Positions 43,695 to 54,424 of a DNA stretch of 64,000 bases are shown piece by piece. The stretch covers positions 1-64,000 of the forward strand of contig JAUYAL010000026.1 of NCBI GenBank assembly GCA_030693535.1, in the 5' to 3' direction. The notes under the pieces are model-generated. The model had not been told where the DNA came from and searched no databases. It saw only the letters and a program-made list of their open reading frames with translations. The stretch comes from Methylotenera sp. (GTDB lineage: Bacteria; Pseudomonadota; Gammaproteobacteria; Burkholderiales; Methylophilaceae). Position 1 is the stretch's first letter, and each line of letters begins with the position of its first letter. The position numbers were made by a program, and so were the translations under genes.

Positions 43695-44627
43695 TTATAC
43701 CACAGTTAACCAATCTGCATGCTTGGCTGATTTACCAGTAACCACATCAAAATACATTTTTTGTAATTGTTTAGTGATTGGCCCTGCTGTGCCTGTGCCA
43801 ATATTGCGACGGTCAAGCTCTTTAATCGGTGTAACTTCAGCAGCAGTGCCAGTAAAAAATGCCTCGTCTGCTGTGTACACTTCATCACGTGTGATGCGTT
43901 TTTCAATAACGGTTAAGCCGATTTCAGCAGCAAGTTGAACAATCGTATCACGTGTAATGCCTTCTAACGCGCTCGTTAAATCAGGCGTGAACAGTTTGCC
44001 TTTACGTACAATAAATACGTTTTCACCTGAACCTTCTGCAACAAAACCGTCTACATCGAGTAACAACGCTTCTTGGTAGCCATCTTGAGCTGCTTCTTGG
44101 TGTGCTAAGATGCTGTTCATGTAATTGCCGTTGGCTTTCGCTTTACACATGGTGATATTGACATGGTGTCGTGCGAATGACGATGTTTTTACGCGAATAC
44201 CATTATCAAGCGCATCTTGGCCCATATACGCACCCCATTGCCAAGCGGCAACAATCACATGGGTTGATAGCGTCTTAGCGGAAATTCCCATCGCCTCAGC
44301 GCCATAAAACGCCATTGGGCGCATGTAGGCTGATTCTAAGTTGTTCTCACGCACGGCCGCTTTTTGCGCTTCAATCATCTCTTCTTTAGTAAAAGGCATT
44401 TTCATGCCTAAGATGTGTGCACTATTAAATAAGCGGTCGGTATGCTCTTTTAAGCGGAAAATGGCAGTGCCTTTATCTGTTTTATAAGCACGCACGCCTT
44501 CAAATACGCCCATGCCATAATGCAGCGTGTGGGTAAGTACGTGGGTCGTGGCATCTCGCCAGTTAACCATTTTTCCGTCATACCAAATTACGCCATCGCG
44601 GTCTGCCATTGAGGTTGGAATTGCCAT
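43695..44627 (-). CDS. ilvE: branched-chain amino acid aminotransferase
   Basis: This PLP enzyme of fold type IV makes valine, isoleucine and leucine. The 310-residue protein has YGMGVFEGVRAYKTDKGTA, the PLP-Lys region CKAKANGNYMNSILAHQEA, the signature EALLLDVDGFVAEGSGENVF, and LEGITRDTIVQLAAEIGL. The length fits the standard bacterial IlvE. Confidence 0.96.
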   Translation of the reverse strand: MAIPTSMADRDGVIWYDGKMVNWRDATTHVLTHTLHYGMGVFEGVRAYKTDKGTAIFRLKEHTDRLFNSAHILGMKMPFTKEEMIEAQKAAVRENNLESAYMRPMAFYGAEAMGISAKTLSTHVIVAAWQWGAYMGQDALDNGIRVKTSSFARHHVNITMCKAKANGNYMNSILAHQEAAQDGYQEALLLDVDGFVAEGSGENVFIVRKGKLFTPDLTSALEGITRDTIVQLAAEIGLTVIEKRITRDEVYTADEAFFTGTAAEVTPIKELDRRNIGTGTAGPITKQLQKMYFDVVTGKSAKHADWLTVV

Positions 44628-44757
44628 ATTGCTGCCTTATTTAAGGATTTTGTAAAAGCATTATTGTAAACTAAGGGTGGAATTCTTGTCGCATGTTAAA
44701 ATCAAATATGTGTTAAATATAGAGTGATTTAATTATAAAGTTGATAGGGGTTTAAAA

Positions 44758-45333
44758 ATGCGATATGTCATGATGGCTTTATTGATAGGTTTTTTATCGG
44801 CATGTAAGCCCGCTAGTGAGGGCGCGCAATTTGTTGCTACAGACATTACAGGCGCGGATTTTGCACAAACCTTAAACTTAACTGACCACACAGGTAAACC
44901 ACGCACATTAATAGATTTTAAAGGCAAAGTGGTCGCATTATTTTTTGGCTATACGCATTGTCCAGATGTTTGCCCAACAACGATGTTTGACTTAAAACAA
45001 ACCATGAAATTGCTCGGCTCGCAAGCTGATGATGTGCAAGTGCTGTTTGTAACGCTTGACCCAGAGCGTGATACGCAAGAAGTGTTAGCACAATTTGTAC
45101 CTTCTTTTGATAAGAGATTCATTGGCTTACGTGGAAATGAGCAAGAAACTGCCATCGCCACTACAACCTTTAAAATTTACGCTAAAAAAGTAGAGGCACA
45201 AGGCAAGGGCGGTTATACAGTAGACCATAGTGCGGGGATGTATGTATTTGATAAGGTTGGAAAGATTAGGCTTTACATTGAATATGGTCAAAAGCCTGCT
45301 GATATTGCCAATGATATTAAGAAAATATTTTGA
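44758..45333 (+). CDS. SCO1/SenC family copper chaperone lipoprotein
   Basis: The 191-residue thioredoxin-fold protein delivers copper to the CuA site of cytochrome oxidase or acts as a thiol reductase. It has a lipobox LSAC (Cys16), the copper site CPDVCP in GYTHCPDVCPTTMFDLK, and the distal His in YTVDHSAGMYVFD. No oxidase genes are nearby. An intrinsic terminator follows. Confidence 0.93.
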   Translation: MRYVMMALLIGFLSACKPASEGAQFVATDITGADFAQTLNLTDHTGKPRTLIDFKGKVVALFFGYTHCPDVCPTTMFDLKQTMKLLGSQADDVQVLFVTLDPERDTQEVLAQFVPSFDKRFIGLRGNEQETAIATTTFKIYAKKVEAQGKGGYTVDHSAGMYVFDKVGKIRLYIEYGQKPADIANDIKKIF

Positions 45334-45383
45334 TGTGCAGAGGCTGGAAGTTTTAACTAATTAACTGCGCACTTTATAGGTAT

Positions 45384-45417
45384 TAAAAAGGCGAACCAAT
45401 TTGGTCCGCCTTTTTTA
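45384..45417. terminator. intrinsic terminator after the SCO gene
   Basis: AAAAAGGCG and CGCCTTTTTT plus the inner ACC/GGT pairs form a stem with one internal mismatch and a T-run. The preceding A-run lets it also serve hppA coming from the other side. Confidence 0.85.
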
Positions 45418-45467
45418 TGATGCTAATCTTTAAAAAACTGATTAGCGCCTAGTCATTTTTGCTAAGT

Positions 45468-47516
45468 TTACATATGCAATAAAGGCACGATTAACAATGC
45501 CACAATGTTGATGATTTTAATTAGCGGATTCACTGCAGGGCCAGCCGTATCTTTGTATGGGTCACCAACAGTATCACCAGTTACTGCAGCTTTATGGGCT
45601 TCTGAGCCTTTTCCTCCATGGTTGCCATCTTCAATGTATTTTTTAGCATTATCCCAAGCGCCACCACCTGTACACATAGAGATTGCAACGAATAAGCCCG
45701 TAACAATTGTTCCCATTAGTAGACCGCCAAGTGCTACAGGGCCTAATAATAAGCCTACAGCAATTGGCACAGCTACTGGTAATAGAGATGGAATCATCAT
45801 TTCTTTAATCGCAGCAGTCGTCAGCATATCAACCGCTTTGCCATATTCTGGCTTACCTGTGCCATCCATAATGCCTTTGATGTCGCGGAACTGACGGCGT
45901 ACTTCTTCAACTACGGCGCCTGCTGCACGGCCAACCGCTTCCATCGCCATGGCGGCAAATAAGAAAGGAATTAAGCCACCAATGAACAAGCCAATAATGA
46001 CCATCGGATCACTTAGATCAAACTTAACGTCAATGCCTGCGCCTTGCAGCTTGTGTGTGTAATCAGCAAATAATACTAATGCTGCTAAACCTGCAGAACC
46101 AATGGCATAGCCTTTAGTGACGGCTTTAGTGGTGTTGCCAACTGCATCTAATGGGTCTGTTACATCGCGCACCTCTGCGGGTAAGCCAGCCATTTCTGCA
46201 ATGCCACCAGCATTATCAGTAATAGGACCATAAGCATCTAAAGCCACTACGATACCTGCCATGCTGAGCATTGAGGTTGCAGCAATCGCAATACCGTACA
46301 GGCCACCTAACTGAAAGGCTGCCCAAATAGCCAAACACACAGAAAGTACAGGCCAAGCTGTTGATTTCATTGAGATGCCAATGCCCGCAATAATGTTAGT
46401 GGCGTGACCAGTGGTTGAAGCTTGTGCAATGTGTTTAACTGGTGCATATTGCGTGCCAGTGTAGTATTCGGTAATCCACACCAAAGCCGCTGTTAGCACC
46501 AAGCCAACTGCACATGCGCCAAATAATTGGTTTGCAGAAATGGTTAAGTCGCCCGTAGTTAAGCCTTCAGGGAACATTTTCATGGTTACAAAATAGAACG
46601 CGATAAGTGACAATACGCCCGCAACTGCTAGACCTCTATACAAAGCTGGCATCACGTTTTTCATGGTTGGTGTTGCTTTAACAAAGAAACAACCAATGAT
46701 AGAAGCCACAATAGACACCGCACCTAGCATAAGCGGGTACAGCACGCCGTTTGCGCCAGTGGCGTTAGTAATGAGCAAATGACCAAGCACCATGGTAGCA
46801 ATAATCGTTACCGCATAGGTTTCAAATAAGTCTGCCGCCATGCCTGCGCAGTCACCTACGTTATCACCCACGTTATCGGCAATCACTGCTGGATTACGCG
46901 GATCATCTTCTGGAATGCCGGCTTCAACTTTACCTACTAAGTCTGCGCCAACGTCAGCGCCTTTGGTAAAAATGCCGCCGCCTAAACGCGCGAAAATTGA
47001 GATAAGAGATGAACCAAAGGCAAAGCCAATCAGTGGGTCAAGATTGATACTTTCTCCTGCAGGGGTCATTAAGCCTAAATACCAGTAAAAACCAGCAACA
47101 CCAAGCAAACCTAAACCAACCACTAGCATACCCGTAACCGCGCCGCCTTTAAACGCCACATCAAACGCTGGGGCAATGCCACCAGTAGCCGCTTGTGCTG
47201 TACGCACATTGGCTTTAACAGAGACATTCATGCCGATAAAGCCGCAAGCACCAGATAACAAAGCGCCTAGTACAAAACCAATTGCAGTGTTACCGTCTAA
47301 AAATACAGCAACCAAAATGGCCAGTACAATGCCCACCATAGTAATGGTTTTATATTGGCGAGCTAGATAGGCCGCCGCGCCTTGTTGAATTGCGCCAGCA
47401 ATTTCTTGCATACGCGCGTTGCCAGCTGGCAAATTGGTAATCCATTTACTCATTACTACACCATATAGAACTGCTAAAACTGCGGCAGCAATGGCGATCA
47501 TTATTGGTTCTGACAT
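45468..47516 (-). CDS. hppA: K+-independent H+-translocating pyrophosphatase
   Basis: This integral membrane pyrophosphatase of 682 residues, about 16 helices, couples PPi hydrolysis to proton pumping. The PPi-binding motif [20 protein letters not shown] is present, with [20 protein letters not shown] and the C-terminal block [20 protein letters not shown]. The residue determining potassium dependence is Lys in [10 protein letters not shown], where K+-dependent enzymes have Ala. This predicts a K+-independent proton pump. AAGGGGAAG precedes the ATG. In methylotrophs it may save energy by recovering PPi from biosynthesis. Confidence 0.96.
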   Translation of the reverse strand: MSEPIMIAIAAAVLAVLYGVVMSKWITNLPAGNARMQEIAGAIQQGAAAYLARQYKTITMVGIVLAILVAVFLDGNTAIGFVLGALLSGACGFIGMNVSVKANVRTAQAATGGIAPAFDVAFKGGAVTGMLVVGLGLLGVAGFYWYLGLMTPAGESINLDPLIGFAFGSSLISIFARLGGGIFTKGADVGADLVGKVEAGIPEDDPRNPAVIADNVGDNVGDCAGMAADLFETYAVTIIATMVLGHLLITNATGANGVLYPLMLGAVSIVASIIGCFFVKATPTMKNVMPALYRGLAVAGVLSLIAFYFVTMKMFPEGLTTGDLTISANQLFGACAVGLVLTAALVWITEYYTGTQYAPVKHIAQASTTGHATNIIAGIGISMKSTAWPVLSVCLAIWAAFQLGGLYGIAIAATSMLSMAGIVVALDAYGPITDNAGGIAEMAGLPAEVRDVTDPLDAVGNTTKAVTKGYAIGSAGLAALVLFADYTHKLQGAGIDVKFDLSDPMVIIGLFIGGLIPFLFAAMAMEAVGRAAGAVVEEVRRQFRDIKGIMDGTGKPEYGKAVDMLTTAAIKEMMIPSLLPVAVPIAVGLLLGPVALGGLLMGTIVTGLFVAISMCTGGGAWDNAKKYIEDGNHGGKGSEAHKAAVTGDTVGDPYKDTAGPAVNPLIKIINIVALLIVPLLHM

Positions 47517-47753
47517 GACTTCCCCTTATCTAAATTTTTTATAAATTACGTGATTTGAAAGTGTTTTTTTAGAACGTTAAAAATAAAACTAGTGGTACTA
47601 AATCTAGAATTAATCGATGTAAATAAATTGTAACAGCGAGTCATTATTACACTAAAAAGCTAGGCTAACAACCTCTAGATTTTAATCAACACAGAGCAAA
47701 AAGAATAGGCCTTGGCAGGTGTCAAGCTTTGATCTAAGTTACCTATATATTTT

Positions 47754-48182
47754 TCAGTTGGCTTTTGTAGCTAATCTTGCCAGCGCATCACCAAGAGCGG
47801 TACCTGATAATTTTTTTGCTAATTGGTTTAGGTCAATTGCGGCCTTGGTGCTAAGCTTTTTAATGGTTTTTTGCTTGGTTTGCGAGGTAGATTTCACTTG
47901 CACTTTTACCCGAATTGAAGTAACTTCACATCCTCGCTTTTCTAGCTGAATCAACAAGCTAGGTATGAAAAGCTTAATTTTTGCAGCGACTGCATTATTG
48001 TAAGCATACACATTAAATTGTTTGTTTTTAATACTGCTTGCATGGCTTAACTTTGCTAAGTTGTCAGGTGCAATAGCTATCCAAATAGCTTGTGCGGCTT
48101 GAGTTTCCTTTGTGTGTGCATTTAGCGCAATCAGCTCAGGTTGTTTAAGTAGTGCGTTAAATTGGCGCATATTGGCGGGCAT
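47754..48182 (-). CDS. DUF721 / DciA-like protein
   Basis: The 142-residue protein has a KH-like DUF721 domain in its first 90 residues (NLAKLSHASSIKNKQFNVYA, AAKIKLFIPSLLIQLEKRG) and a Lys/Ser-rich tail. DciA proteins load the replicative helicase in bacteria that lack DnaC. It is divergent from the M23 peptidase gene, and the DUF721-M23-secA order is conserved among beta- and gammaproteobacteria. Sequence conservation is modest. Confidence 0.75.
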   Translation of the reverse strand: MPANMRQFNALLKQPELIALNAHTKETQAAQAIWIAIAPDNLAKLSHASSIKNKQFNVYAYNNAVAAKIKLFIPSLLIQLEKRGCEVTSIRVKVQVKSTSQTKQKTIKKLSTKAAIDLNQLAKKLSGTALGDALARLATKAN

Positions 48183-48211
48183 TGAAAGCGCGAGTGGCGG
48201 TTAGGAATGCT

Positions 48212-49135
48212 ATGAATATCATCTTTATCTCAAATAATATGGCGAAAGCGAAGACGTTATCAGTGCTGCAAGTAAGCATGATAACCCTAGCGCTTATTAT
48301 ATTGCCAGTGTTGCTTACATTATTGCTGATTGTGCCACAGGAAACTGCCGCGCAACAGGGTGTGAAGTCATTGATTCCCTCTCAACTTAGATTTTCATTT
48401 AATAACCCACAAAAACATCTCGATACTTATGCTGTTCAACTCGGCGAATTGCAAGCGCGCATCATGCGTTTAGATTCGCAAAGTGAACGATTAGCAAAAT
48501 TGGCTGGTGAAAAAAAAGAAATCATTAATAATCAGACTTCGACCAAACTTAGCCCTAATTCAGCAACAAATAAAGTACCGCAAGCTAATCGTGGGGGACC
48601 ATTAGTTCTCAATGCACCATTTTCAGAATTCGATTTGCAGAAAAATATAGCCGAGTTAACTGAAAAAGTAGAGTTTAAAACTGAATACTTAAGTGTTTTA
48701 GAAGCAAAATTGCTCAGAAAAAGCGTACTAAAAGACACTTTGCCAAACATCAGCCCGATTAATGTGGCATTTAATTCTTCTAGTTATGGCTGGCGTATAG
48801 ACCCATTTAATGGCAATAAAGCCTTTCATGAAGGGTTAGATTTTTCTGCTGATTCTGGTGTGTCAATATATGCAGCAGCAGGCGGCATAGTAACAAGCGC
48901 TGAGCAGACGCCTGATTATGGTAAAATTGTAAAGATTGAACATGGTTCTGGTTTAGAAACACGCTATGCTCACGCGTCTAAGCTATTGGTTAAAGTTGGC
49001 GATCGTGTTGAAAAAGGCCAGATAGTGGCAGAAGTGGGTAATACAGGCCGCTCGACGGGGCCGCATTTGCATTATGAAATAAGGTTAAATGGCAATGCGC
49101 TGGACCCTAGAAAATATCTCAATGCTAATAATTGA
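48212..49135 (+). CDS. M23 family peptidase
   Basis: The protein has 307 residues from ATG 48212, which has AGGAA 7 nt upstream; the frame opens at 48182. It has an N-terminal membrane anchor (MITLALIILPVLLTLLLIV), a coiled-coil part (YAVQLGELQARIMRLDSQSE) and a C-terminal LytM/M23 domain. The zinc ligands and catalytic His are in FHEGLDFSAD, GLETRYAHASKLLV and GPHLHYEIRL, so the peptidase is likely active on peptidoglycan cross-links. It sits just before secA, as in many betaproteobacteria. Confidence 0.92.
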   Translation: MNIIFISNNMAKAKTLSVLQVSMITLALIILPVLLTLLLIVPQETAAQQGVKSLIPSQLRFSFNNPQKHLDTYAVQLGELQARIMRLDSQSERLAKLAGEKKEIINNQTSTKLSPNSATNKVPQANRGGPLVLNAPFSEFDLQKNIAELTEKVEFKTEYLSVLEAKLLRKSVLKDTLPNISPINVAFNSSSYGWRIDPFNGNKAFHEGLDFSADSGVSIYAAAGGIVTSAEQTPDYGKIVKIEHGSGLETRYAHASKLLVKVGDRVEKGQIVAEVGNTGRSTGPHLHYEIRLNGNALDPRKYLNANN

Positions 49136-49270
49136 ATTAATAAAAGTTAACCCCATGTACGATTCACGTAATAACATACTGGCTATATTAAGAAATAACA
49201 CAAAACTATAAAATTTTACACCCCTAAATTAAGCAGTCTTTAATACTTTAAGCTGAAAGCCACTCATTCC

Positions 49271-52006
49271 ATGATTTCAACGTTGTTCAAAAAAATATTC
49301 GGTAGCCGTAACGACAGGCTAGTTAAGCAGTATGCTTTAAAAGTACAAAATATTAATGTGCTAGAACCAGCCATGCAAGCGCTGTCAGATGAGGCACTTA
49401 AAGAAAAAACGGTGGAATTTAAACAACGCTACATCAATGGCGAAACTTTAGATCAACTTTTACCTGAAGCATTTGCCGTGGTGCGAGAAGGTAGTCAGCG
49501 TGTATTAGGCATGCGTCATTTTGACGTGCAGATGATTGGCGGCATGGTATTAAATGCGGGAAAGATTGGTGAAATGCGTACTGGTGAGGGTAAAACATTA
49601 GTCGCTACGCTACCAGTTTATTTGAATGCATTGACTGGCAAAGGTGTTCATGTTGTGACCGTGAATGATTATCTTGCTAAACGTGATGCTGAGTGGATGG
49701 GTAAGCTTTACAACTTCTTAGGGTTGAGCATAGGTATTAATCTTTCGCAAATGCCTAATGATGTGAAGCGCCAAGCATATGCAGCAGATATTACTTATGG
49801 CACTAACAACGAATATGGCTTTGATTATTTGCGTGACAACATGGTGCATAGTCGTGAAGATCGCGTACAGCGTGGCTTGAGCTATGCTTTGATTGATGAA
49901 GTGGACTCAATCTTGATTGATGAAGCCCGTACACCACTGATTATTTCTGGTCAGGCAGATGACAGTATTGCCTTATATAACCAAATTAATACGGTTGCAG
50001 CTAAATTAGTGCCACAAACTGAAGAGGAAGGTGATGGTGATTTTTGGGTAGATGAAAAAGCTCAAAATGTCGTGATGTCTGAACAAGGCCATGAGCATGC
50101 AGAAGATTTGTTGACTGAATCTGGTTTGTTGCCAGTAGGCTCAAGTTTGTATGAGGCTGCCAATATTACATTGGTACATCATTTGTACGCATCGTTGCGT
50201 GCGCGAAACCTCTATCATAGAGATCAACACTATGTGGTACGTGATGGTGAGGTGACGATTGTTGACGAAATCAACGGTCGTATGATGCCTGGACGTCGAT
50301 GGTCAGATGGCTTGCATCAGGCTGTTGAAGCGAAAGAGGGTGTTGAGATTCAAAAAGAAAATCAAACACTTGCTTCTATCACGTTTCAAAATTACTTCCG
50401 CATGTATGCCAAGCTTTCAGGCATGACGGGAACTGCAGACACTGAAGCTTACGAGTTTAATCAGATTTATAACTTAGAAGCTGTAGTAATTCCTACACAC
50501 CGTCCAATGTTACGTAAAGACAATATGGATAAAGTGTATCGTACAGCGAAAGAGAAATATGCTGCTGTTATTTTAGATATTAAAGACTGCCAAAGTCGCG
50601 GTCAGCCAGTACTAGTAGGTACAACTTCTATTGAAAACTCAGAATTGATTTCTAAGTTATTGGATGCAGAAAAACTAGAGCATCAAGTACTTAATGCTAA
50701 GCAACATGAGCGCGAAGCCCATGTGATTGCGCAAGCAGGTCGCCCTGGAGTAATTACCATTGCCACCAATATGGCGGGACGAGGTACTGACATTGTGCTT
50801 GGTGGGAATCCTGAGTCTGACATTGAATTAGTCAAACATGATGAAGTGCTTACAGATGCAGATAAAGAAAAACGTATCTTGACGCTTAAAGCGGAATGGC
50901 AGCAGCGGCACGATGCAGTTTTAGCTGCTGGTGGCTTGCATATTGCTGGTACCGAGCGCCATGAATCTCGTCGAATAGATAATCAGTTGCGTGGCCGTTC
51001 AGGCCGCCAAGGCGATGCTGGGTCAAGCCGATTTTATCTTTCATTAGAAGATCAGTTGTTACGTATTTTTGCATCTGACCGTGTGTCAGCCATTATGGAA
51101 AAACTCAATATGCCAGATGGTGAGGCGATTGAGCATCCATGGGTAACGCGAGCCATTGAAAATGCCCAGCGTAAAGTTGAGGGTCGCAACTTTGATATTC
51201 GTAAACAACTACTCGAATACGATGATGTGGCGAATGATCAACGTAAAGTGATTTACGAGCAGCGCAATGAACTGCTAGAGGCCGCGGATGTTGGAGGCAC
51301 TATTCAAGCGATGCGCGAGGATGTTCTTGCTGGCATTATTGCAACACATATTCCACCTAATAGTGTTGAAGAGTTATGGGAAGTGCCAAGTTTAGAGCGT
51401 GAGCTGAAAGCGGAAACCGGCTTGGAAATCCCATTGCAAAAAATGCTAGAAGACAATCCAGACTTACATGAAGAAACATTGCGTGGCCGTATTATTGAAG
51501 CGGCAAATAGCGCATATGCAGCTAAAGAGAGCCTGGCGAGTGCGGATATAATGCGTCAGTTTGAGCGATCAGTAATGTTGCAAAGCTTAGACAATCATTG
51601 GCGTGAACATCTCGCCGCATTAGATCATTTGCGTCAGGGGATTCATTTGCGCTCATATGCGCAAAAAAATCCTAAGCAAGAATACAAGCGTGAAGCATTC
51701 GAGCTGTTTGAAGGCTTGTTGAATATAGTAAAAAGCGAAGTAACAAAAGTGACTATGTTGGTGCAAGTCAAAAATGAAGCAGACGTAGAGGCGGTTGAGC
51801 ATCCAGTCAATGTTGAAAATGTACAATATCAACATGCTGACTATGATGAAGCGCTAGGCGCGGCAAGCATGGTAGATGGACAAGAGTCTGTTGCTAATAC
51901 AGCTTCTCAGCCTATGGTGCGTGAAGGTGCTAAGGTTGGTCGGAATGACCCTTGTCCATGTGGGTCAGGCAAAAAATACAAACAATGTCACGGCATTTTA
52001 AGCTAG
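49271..52006 (+). CDS. secA: preprotein translocase ATPase SecA
   Basis: This is the motor of the Sec pathway, 911 residues. It shows Walker [14 protein letters not shown], the DEAD-like box [17 protein letters not shown], the preprotein cross-linking domain, the second ATPase lobe with [16 protein letters not shown] and [20 protein letters not shown], and the zinc-binding C-terminal tail [14 protein letters not shown] that contacts SecB. There is no secM-like leader in the 135 nt before it. Confidence 0.98.
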   Translation: MISTLFKKIFGSRNDRLVKQYALKVQNINVLEPAMQALSDEALKEKTVEFKQRYINGETLDQLLPEAFAVVREGSQRVLGMRHFDVQMIGGMVLNAGKIGEMRTGEGKTLVATLPVYLNALTGKGVHVVTVNDYLAKRDAEWMGKLYNFLGLSIGINLSQMPNDVKRQAYAADITYGTNNEYGFDYLRDNMVHSREDRVQRGLSYALIDEVDSILIDEARTPLIISGQADDSIALYNQINTVAAKLVPQTEEEGDGDFWVDEKAQNVVMSEQGHEHAEDLLTESGLLPVGSSLYEAANITLVHHLYASLRARNLYHRDQHYVVRDGEVTIVDEINGRMMPGRRWSDGLHQAVEAKEGVEIQKENQTLASITFQNYFRMYAKLSGMTGTADTEAYEFNQIYNLEAVVIPTHRPMLRKDNMDKVYRTAKEKYAAVILDIKDCQSRGQPVLVGTTSIENSELISKLLDAEKLEHQVLNAKQHEREAHVIAQAGRPGVITIATNMAGRGTDIVLGGNPESDIELVKHDEVLTDADKEKRILTLKAEWQQRHDAVLAAGGLHIAGTERHESRRIDNQLRGRSGRQGDAGSSRFYLSLEDQLLRIFASDRVSAIMEKLNMPDGEAIEHPWVTRAIENAQRKVEGRNFDIRKQLLEYDDVANDQRKVIYEQRNELLEAADVGGTIQAMREDVLAGIIATHIPPNSVEELWEVPSLERELKAETGLEIPLQKMLEDNPDLHEETLRGRIIEAANSAYAAKESLASADIMRQFERSVMLQSLDNHWREHLAALDHLRQGIHLRSYAQKNPKQEYKREAFELFEGLLNIVKSEVTKVTMLVQVKNEADVEAVEHPVNVENVQYQHADYDEALGAASMVDGQESVANTASQPMVREGAKVGRNDPCPCGSGKKYKQCHGILS

Positions 52007-52100
52007 GATTTAAAGGCGAAATTTAGAAAATTTCTATGAGAGTAGCTTTCAATGACAATGCTCTTAGGAGCACAACATATTACTTAAGTGATTAATAGTA

Positions 52101-52301
52101 ATGGCAGGATATACACCAGTAAGAACTGAATCGCCTTGCATCGGCATATGTGCTATAGAAGAGTCAACTGATTTTTGTCGAGGCTGTTACCGCACAATGG
52201 ATGAAATTAAAACTTGGTTTGATATGAGTCAGACTGAGAAAAAAAACTTGCTTGTGCGGTTAGAAGAACGGCAGATACAACAAGCAAAGTTTGATGACTA
52301 G
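52101..52301 (+). CDS. DUF1289 family small Cys-rich protein
   Basis: The 66-residue protein has the family motif SPCIGICAIEESTDFCRGCYRTMDEIK, given here in parts as SPCIGIC and FCRGCYRTMDEI, with four Cys likely to bind a metal. The function is unknown. The stop codon TAG at 52299-52301 overlaps the stop codon of the convergent DUF2063 gene within the palindrome CTAG. Confidence 0.92.
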   Translation: MAGYTPVRTESPCIGICAIEESTDFCRGCYRTMDEIKTWFDMSQTEKKNLLVRLEERQIQQAKFDD

Positions 52302-53080
52302 TTATCCTTATATACGCCAAGAATCACACCTTGGCTTCTCAGCGCTTCTAAAACGTCTAAGCCAAACATGATGACGCTTTCTGCTTGTAGCAGGCCTAAT
52401 TCATTAGCAATCGTATTCAACGCACATTTACTTGTGGTGCCTTTTTCTTGTAATAATTTTATCAGCCTATAAGTGACAGGATTCAGCTCAATAAAATTAA
52501 CAGCATATTTAGCATCACGATATACTAAAAGTTGCGTGTTTACTTTATCTGTTGGTTTGTAGTGAGGCGATATTTTTTGTACTGCATACTCATAGTTAAG
52601 TAATTGCATAGTTGGTGTAAATGCCGGTTCATTTTCCAGTAAATCACCAGTTAAATTGATTGCTCTATCATGGCTAGCAACTTCATCAGTAAGATTTACC
52701 ATGCTTGAAACAAGTAGCTCAACCCACTCATAATGGCAAAGGCTTGTTAAGTAAGGGGGTAGACTAGCTTCATCTGAATGATTAATGCTAGTTAAATATG
52801 AGAGAAACTCTTCAGGTATTTTGCGAAAAATTGGTGTATTAGCAGAGTGATTGCAAAAAAATCCACGTACTAGTTTAAGCCAGGCGCGTTTGCCTATCAC
52901 TTTCTGTGCTACTGGAAAGCAGGCTGAAACTGATTCGAATAAATTGTTAAATACAATTTCTTTATAGACATCCATGCGCTTGGGAGCTACATTTTGTGGA
53001 CGCTGCTGATTAACAGGGTCACGCAGATAGGCGGTAAATTCTTGCTGATATTTTTGAAAGCTAGGAATGTTTATTGTCAT
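52298..53080 (-). CDS. DUF2063 protein, HvfC/BufC-like partner of the MNIO enzyme
   Basis: The 260-residue protein has an N-terminal DUF2063 domain (FTAYLRDPVNQQRPQNVAPK, MDVYKEIVFNNLFESVSACF, WLKLVRGFFCNHSANTPIF) and a C-terminal winged-helix-like region. In HvfABC/bufferin systems this partner protein binds the precursor peptide and presents it to the MNIO enzyme. The start overlaps the MNIO gene by 20 nt, which shows coupling. No DoxX (HvfD) gene follows; the next gene is convergent. Confidence 0.88.
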   Translation of the reverse strand: MTINIPSFQKYQQEFTAYLRDPVNQQRPQNVAPKRMDVYKEIVFNNLFESVSACFPVAQKVIGKRAWLKLVRGFFCNHSANTPIFRKIPEEFLSYLTSINHSDEASLPPYLTSLCHYEWVELLVSSMVNLTDEVASHDRAINLTGDLLENEPAFTPTMQLLNYEYAVQKISPHYKPTDKVNTQLLVYRDAKYAVNFIELNPVTYRLIKLLQEKGTTSKCALNTIANELGLLQAESVIMFGLDVLEALRSQGVILGVYKDN

Positions 53081-53984
53081 GCGAGTTCTTAGCGGTATTT
53101 TTTATGTTGGGTAAAGATAAGTAGATATTTTTTTGTAAATCTGCAATTTTATTCATTTCACGCATTAATACAGGCAAAGGCGGAATGTTGTTATCGCGTT
53201 CTAAGCAAGTAGGGAATGATCCAAATAGTTGATAGGCTTCTTCAAGCAAGAACCAAACTGGGTCAATAACATCTGTGCCATGCGTATCAATCAATAAATC
53301 TGGTGTCTGTTGGTAATGACCAGCCATGTGAGCATATACAATACGCTCGCCTGGAATACCTCTTAAAAACTCATGTGCATCAAAACCGAAATTAACACTG
53401 TTAACGTATATATTGTTAATGTCTAGATGCAGCAAGCAATCCGCTTCAGTGAGCACGGCTTTTATGAAGGTGAGTTCATCCATCGTAGATATTGGCGCTT
53501 GCACATAAAAAGATGCATTTTCTATTGCGATATGCTGACCTAAAATATCCTGAGTTTGACGTATGCGTGCTGCAACATATTGAACAGCTTCTTCGGTAAA
53601 TGGAATCGGTAACAAGTCGTACAAATATCCTTGCTTTCCATGATAGCCATCAGTTGCATAACTTAAGTGTTCGGTATAAAGCGGGATTTGGTATTGCTGT
53701 AAAAACTTTTTGACTTGGCCTAAGAACTCGGTATTGAGTGGCGCCAATCCACCAAGTGAAAGGCATAAACCGTGACAAACAATAGGATAGCGCTCCACAA
53801 ACCAATCAAGTTGGCTAGCGGTCTTGCCGCCAGCATCTATCCAGTTTTCAGGCGCTATTTCTACAAAGTTGATGTTGGAAATAGATTCATTGCCATAAGC
53901 GATTTGGATTTGAGGAATAAGCTCGCGCTTTAGCCCCAAACCCACACCGTTAATTTTATGCTGATACTGATTAAAACTAGTCAT
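53061..53984 (-). CDS. DUF692 multinuclear iron oxidase (MNIO), HvfB/BufB-like
   Basis: The 307-residue TIM-barrel enzyme uses a di/tri-iron centre to oxidise Cys residues of a precursor peptide. Conserved blocks are GVGLGLKRELIPQI, INFVEIAPENWIDAGG, CHGLCLSLGGLAPL, YTEHLSYATDGYHG, IAIENASFYVQAP, LLHLDINNIYVNSVNFGFD and RIVYAHMAGHYQQ. The metal-binding His, Glu and Asp of these blocks are present. It is flanked by the Cys-rich precursor (54037) and the DUF2063 partner. In characterised members such as HvfB the product is a copper-binding thiooxazole; here the product is inferred. Confidence 0.92.
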   Translation of the reverse strand: MTSFNQYQHKINGVGLGLKRELIPQIQIAYGNESISNINFVEIAPENWIDAGGKTASQLDWFVERYPIVCHGLCLSLGGLAPLNTEFLGQVKKFLQQYQIPLYTEHLSYATDGYHGKQGYLYDLLPIPFTEEAVQYVAARIRQTQDILGQHIAIENASFYVQAPISTMDELTFIKAVLTEADCLLHLDINNIYVNSVNFGFDAHEFLRGIPGERIVYAHMAGHYQQTPDLLIDTHGTDVIDPVWFLLEEAYQLFGSFPTCLERDNNIPPLPVLMREMNKIADLQKNIYLSLPNIKNTAKNSHDNKHS

Positions 53985-54036
53985 ATAAAACTTAATGTTT
54001 CAATAAGTAATATTTAATCAGTTCATGAATCAAATG

Positions 54037-54381
54037 TTATTTATTTTTCATTTCAGAACTACATGCACCTTCTTTCATTTTTTCAGCGCTACATTTTCCT
54101 TCGGCAGCTTTTTCAGCGCTACATTTTCCTTCGGCAGCTTTCTCAGCGCTACATTTTCCTTCGGTAGCTTTCCCTTTCGCAGCTTTTTTACTTGTGCCGC
54201 ATTTGCCAGTGCCACATTTACCGTCTTTCATTTTATCGCCATGATTATCTGCTACTTGATACCCAGAAGATAACGTTTTCGCTGAGAATGGATTCTCAGC
54301 AGCATTTACTGTAGTTGCAACAATTGATAATGCAAATGCGCCACCGATAGCAAGCGCGATAGTTTTTTGTGATGAGTTCAT
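54037..54381 (-). CDS. HvfA/bufferin-like Cys-rich precursor peptide with EGKC repeats
   Basis: This 114-residue precursor has a Sec-type signal (KTIALAIGGAFALSIVATTVNA) and a Lys/Glu/Gly-rich mature part. An upstream frame opens at 54444, but ATG 54381 with AAGGA nearby starts the signal correctly. Cys-containing motifs in order are DGKCG, TGKCG, then three perfect EGKCSAEKAA-type units and a final EGACS. The EGKC core matches the modified motif of HvfA peptides, but Ser follows Cys in the repeats where HvfA has Gly. The three repeats are also a 30-bp DNA repeat. The neighbours are its maturase and an ECF sigma/anti-sigma pair. The peptide is probably a copper- or metal-binding RiPP. Confidence 0.88.
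   Translation of the reverse strand: MNSSQKTIALAIGGAFALSIVATTVNAAENPFSAKTLSSGYQVADNHGDKMKDGKCGTGKCGTSKKAAKGKATEGKCSAEKAAEGKCSAEKAAEGKCSAEKMKEGACSSEMKNK
54084..54173 (-). repeat. three tandem 30-bp repeats inside the precursor gene
   Basis: Units begin at 54084, 54114 and 54144 and are almost identical (two differences in the last unit). Each encodes ten residues with one Cys. They suggest expansion or contraction of the number of modified Cys sites by slippage or recombination. Confidence 0.85.
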
Positions 54382-54424
54382 GATAAATCCTTTTTTAAAA
54401 ATAAATGATGTGTAAATAATGCTA

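Noticed and set aside
54084..54173. Three 30-bp repeats as a CRISPR-like array
   Set aside because: Repeats are directly tandem without spacers and are in frame within the precursor peptide gene.
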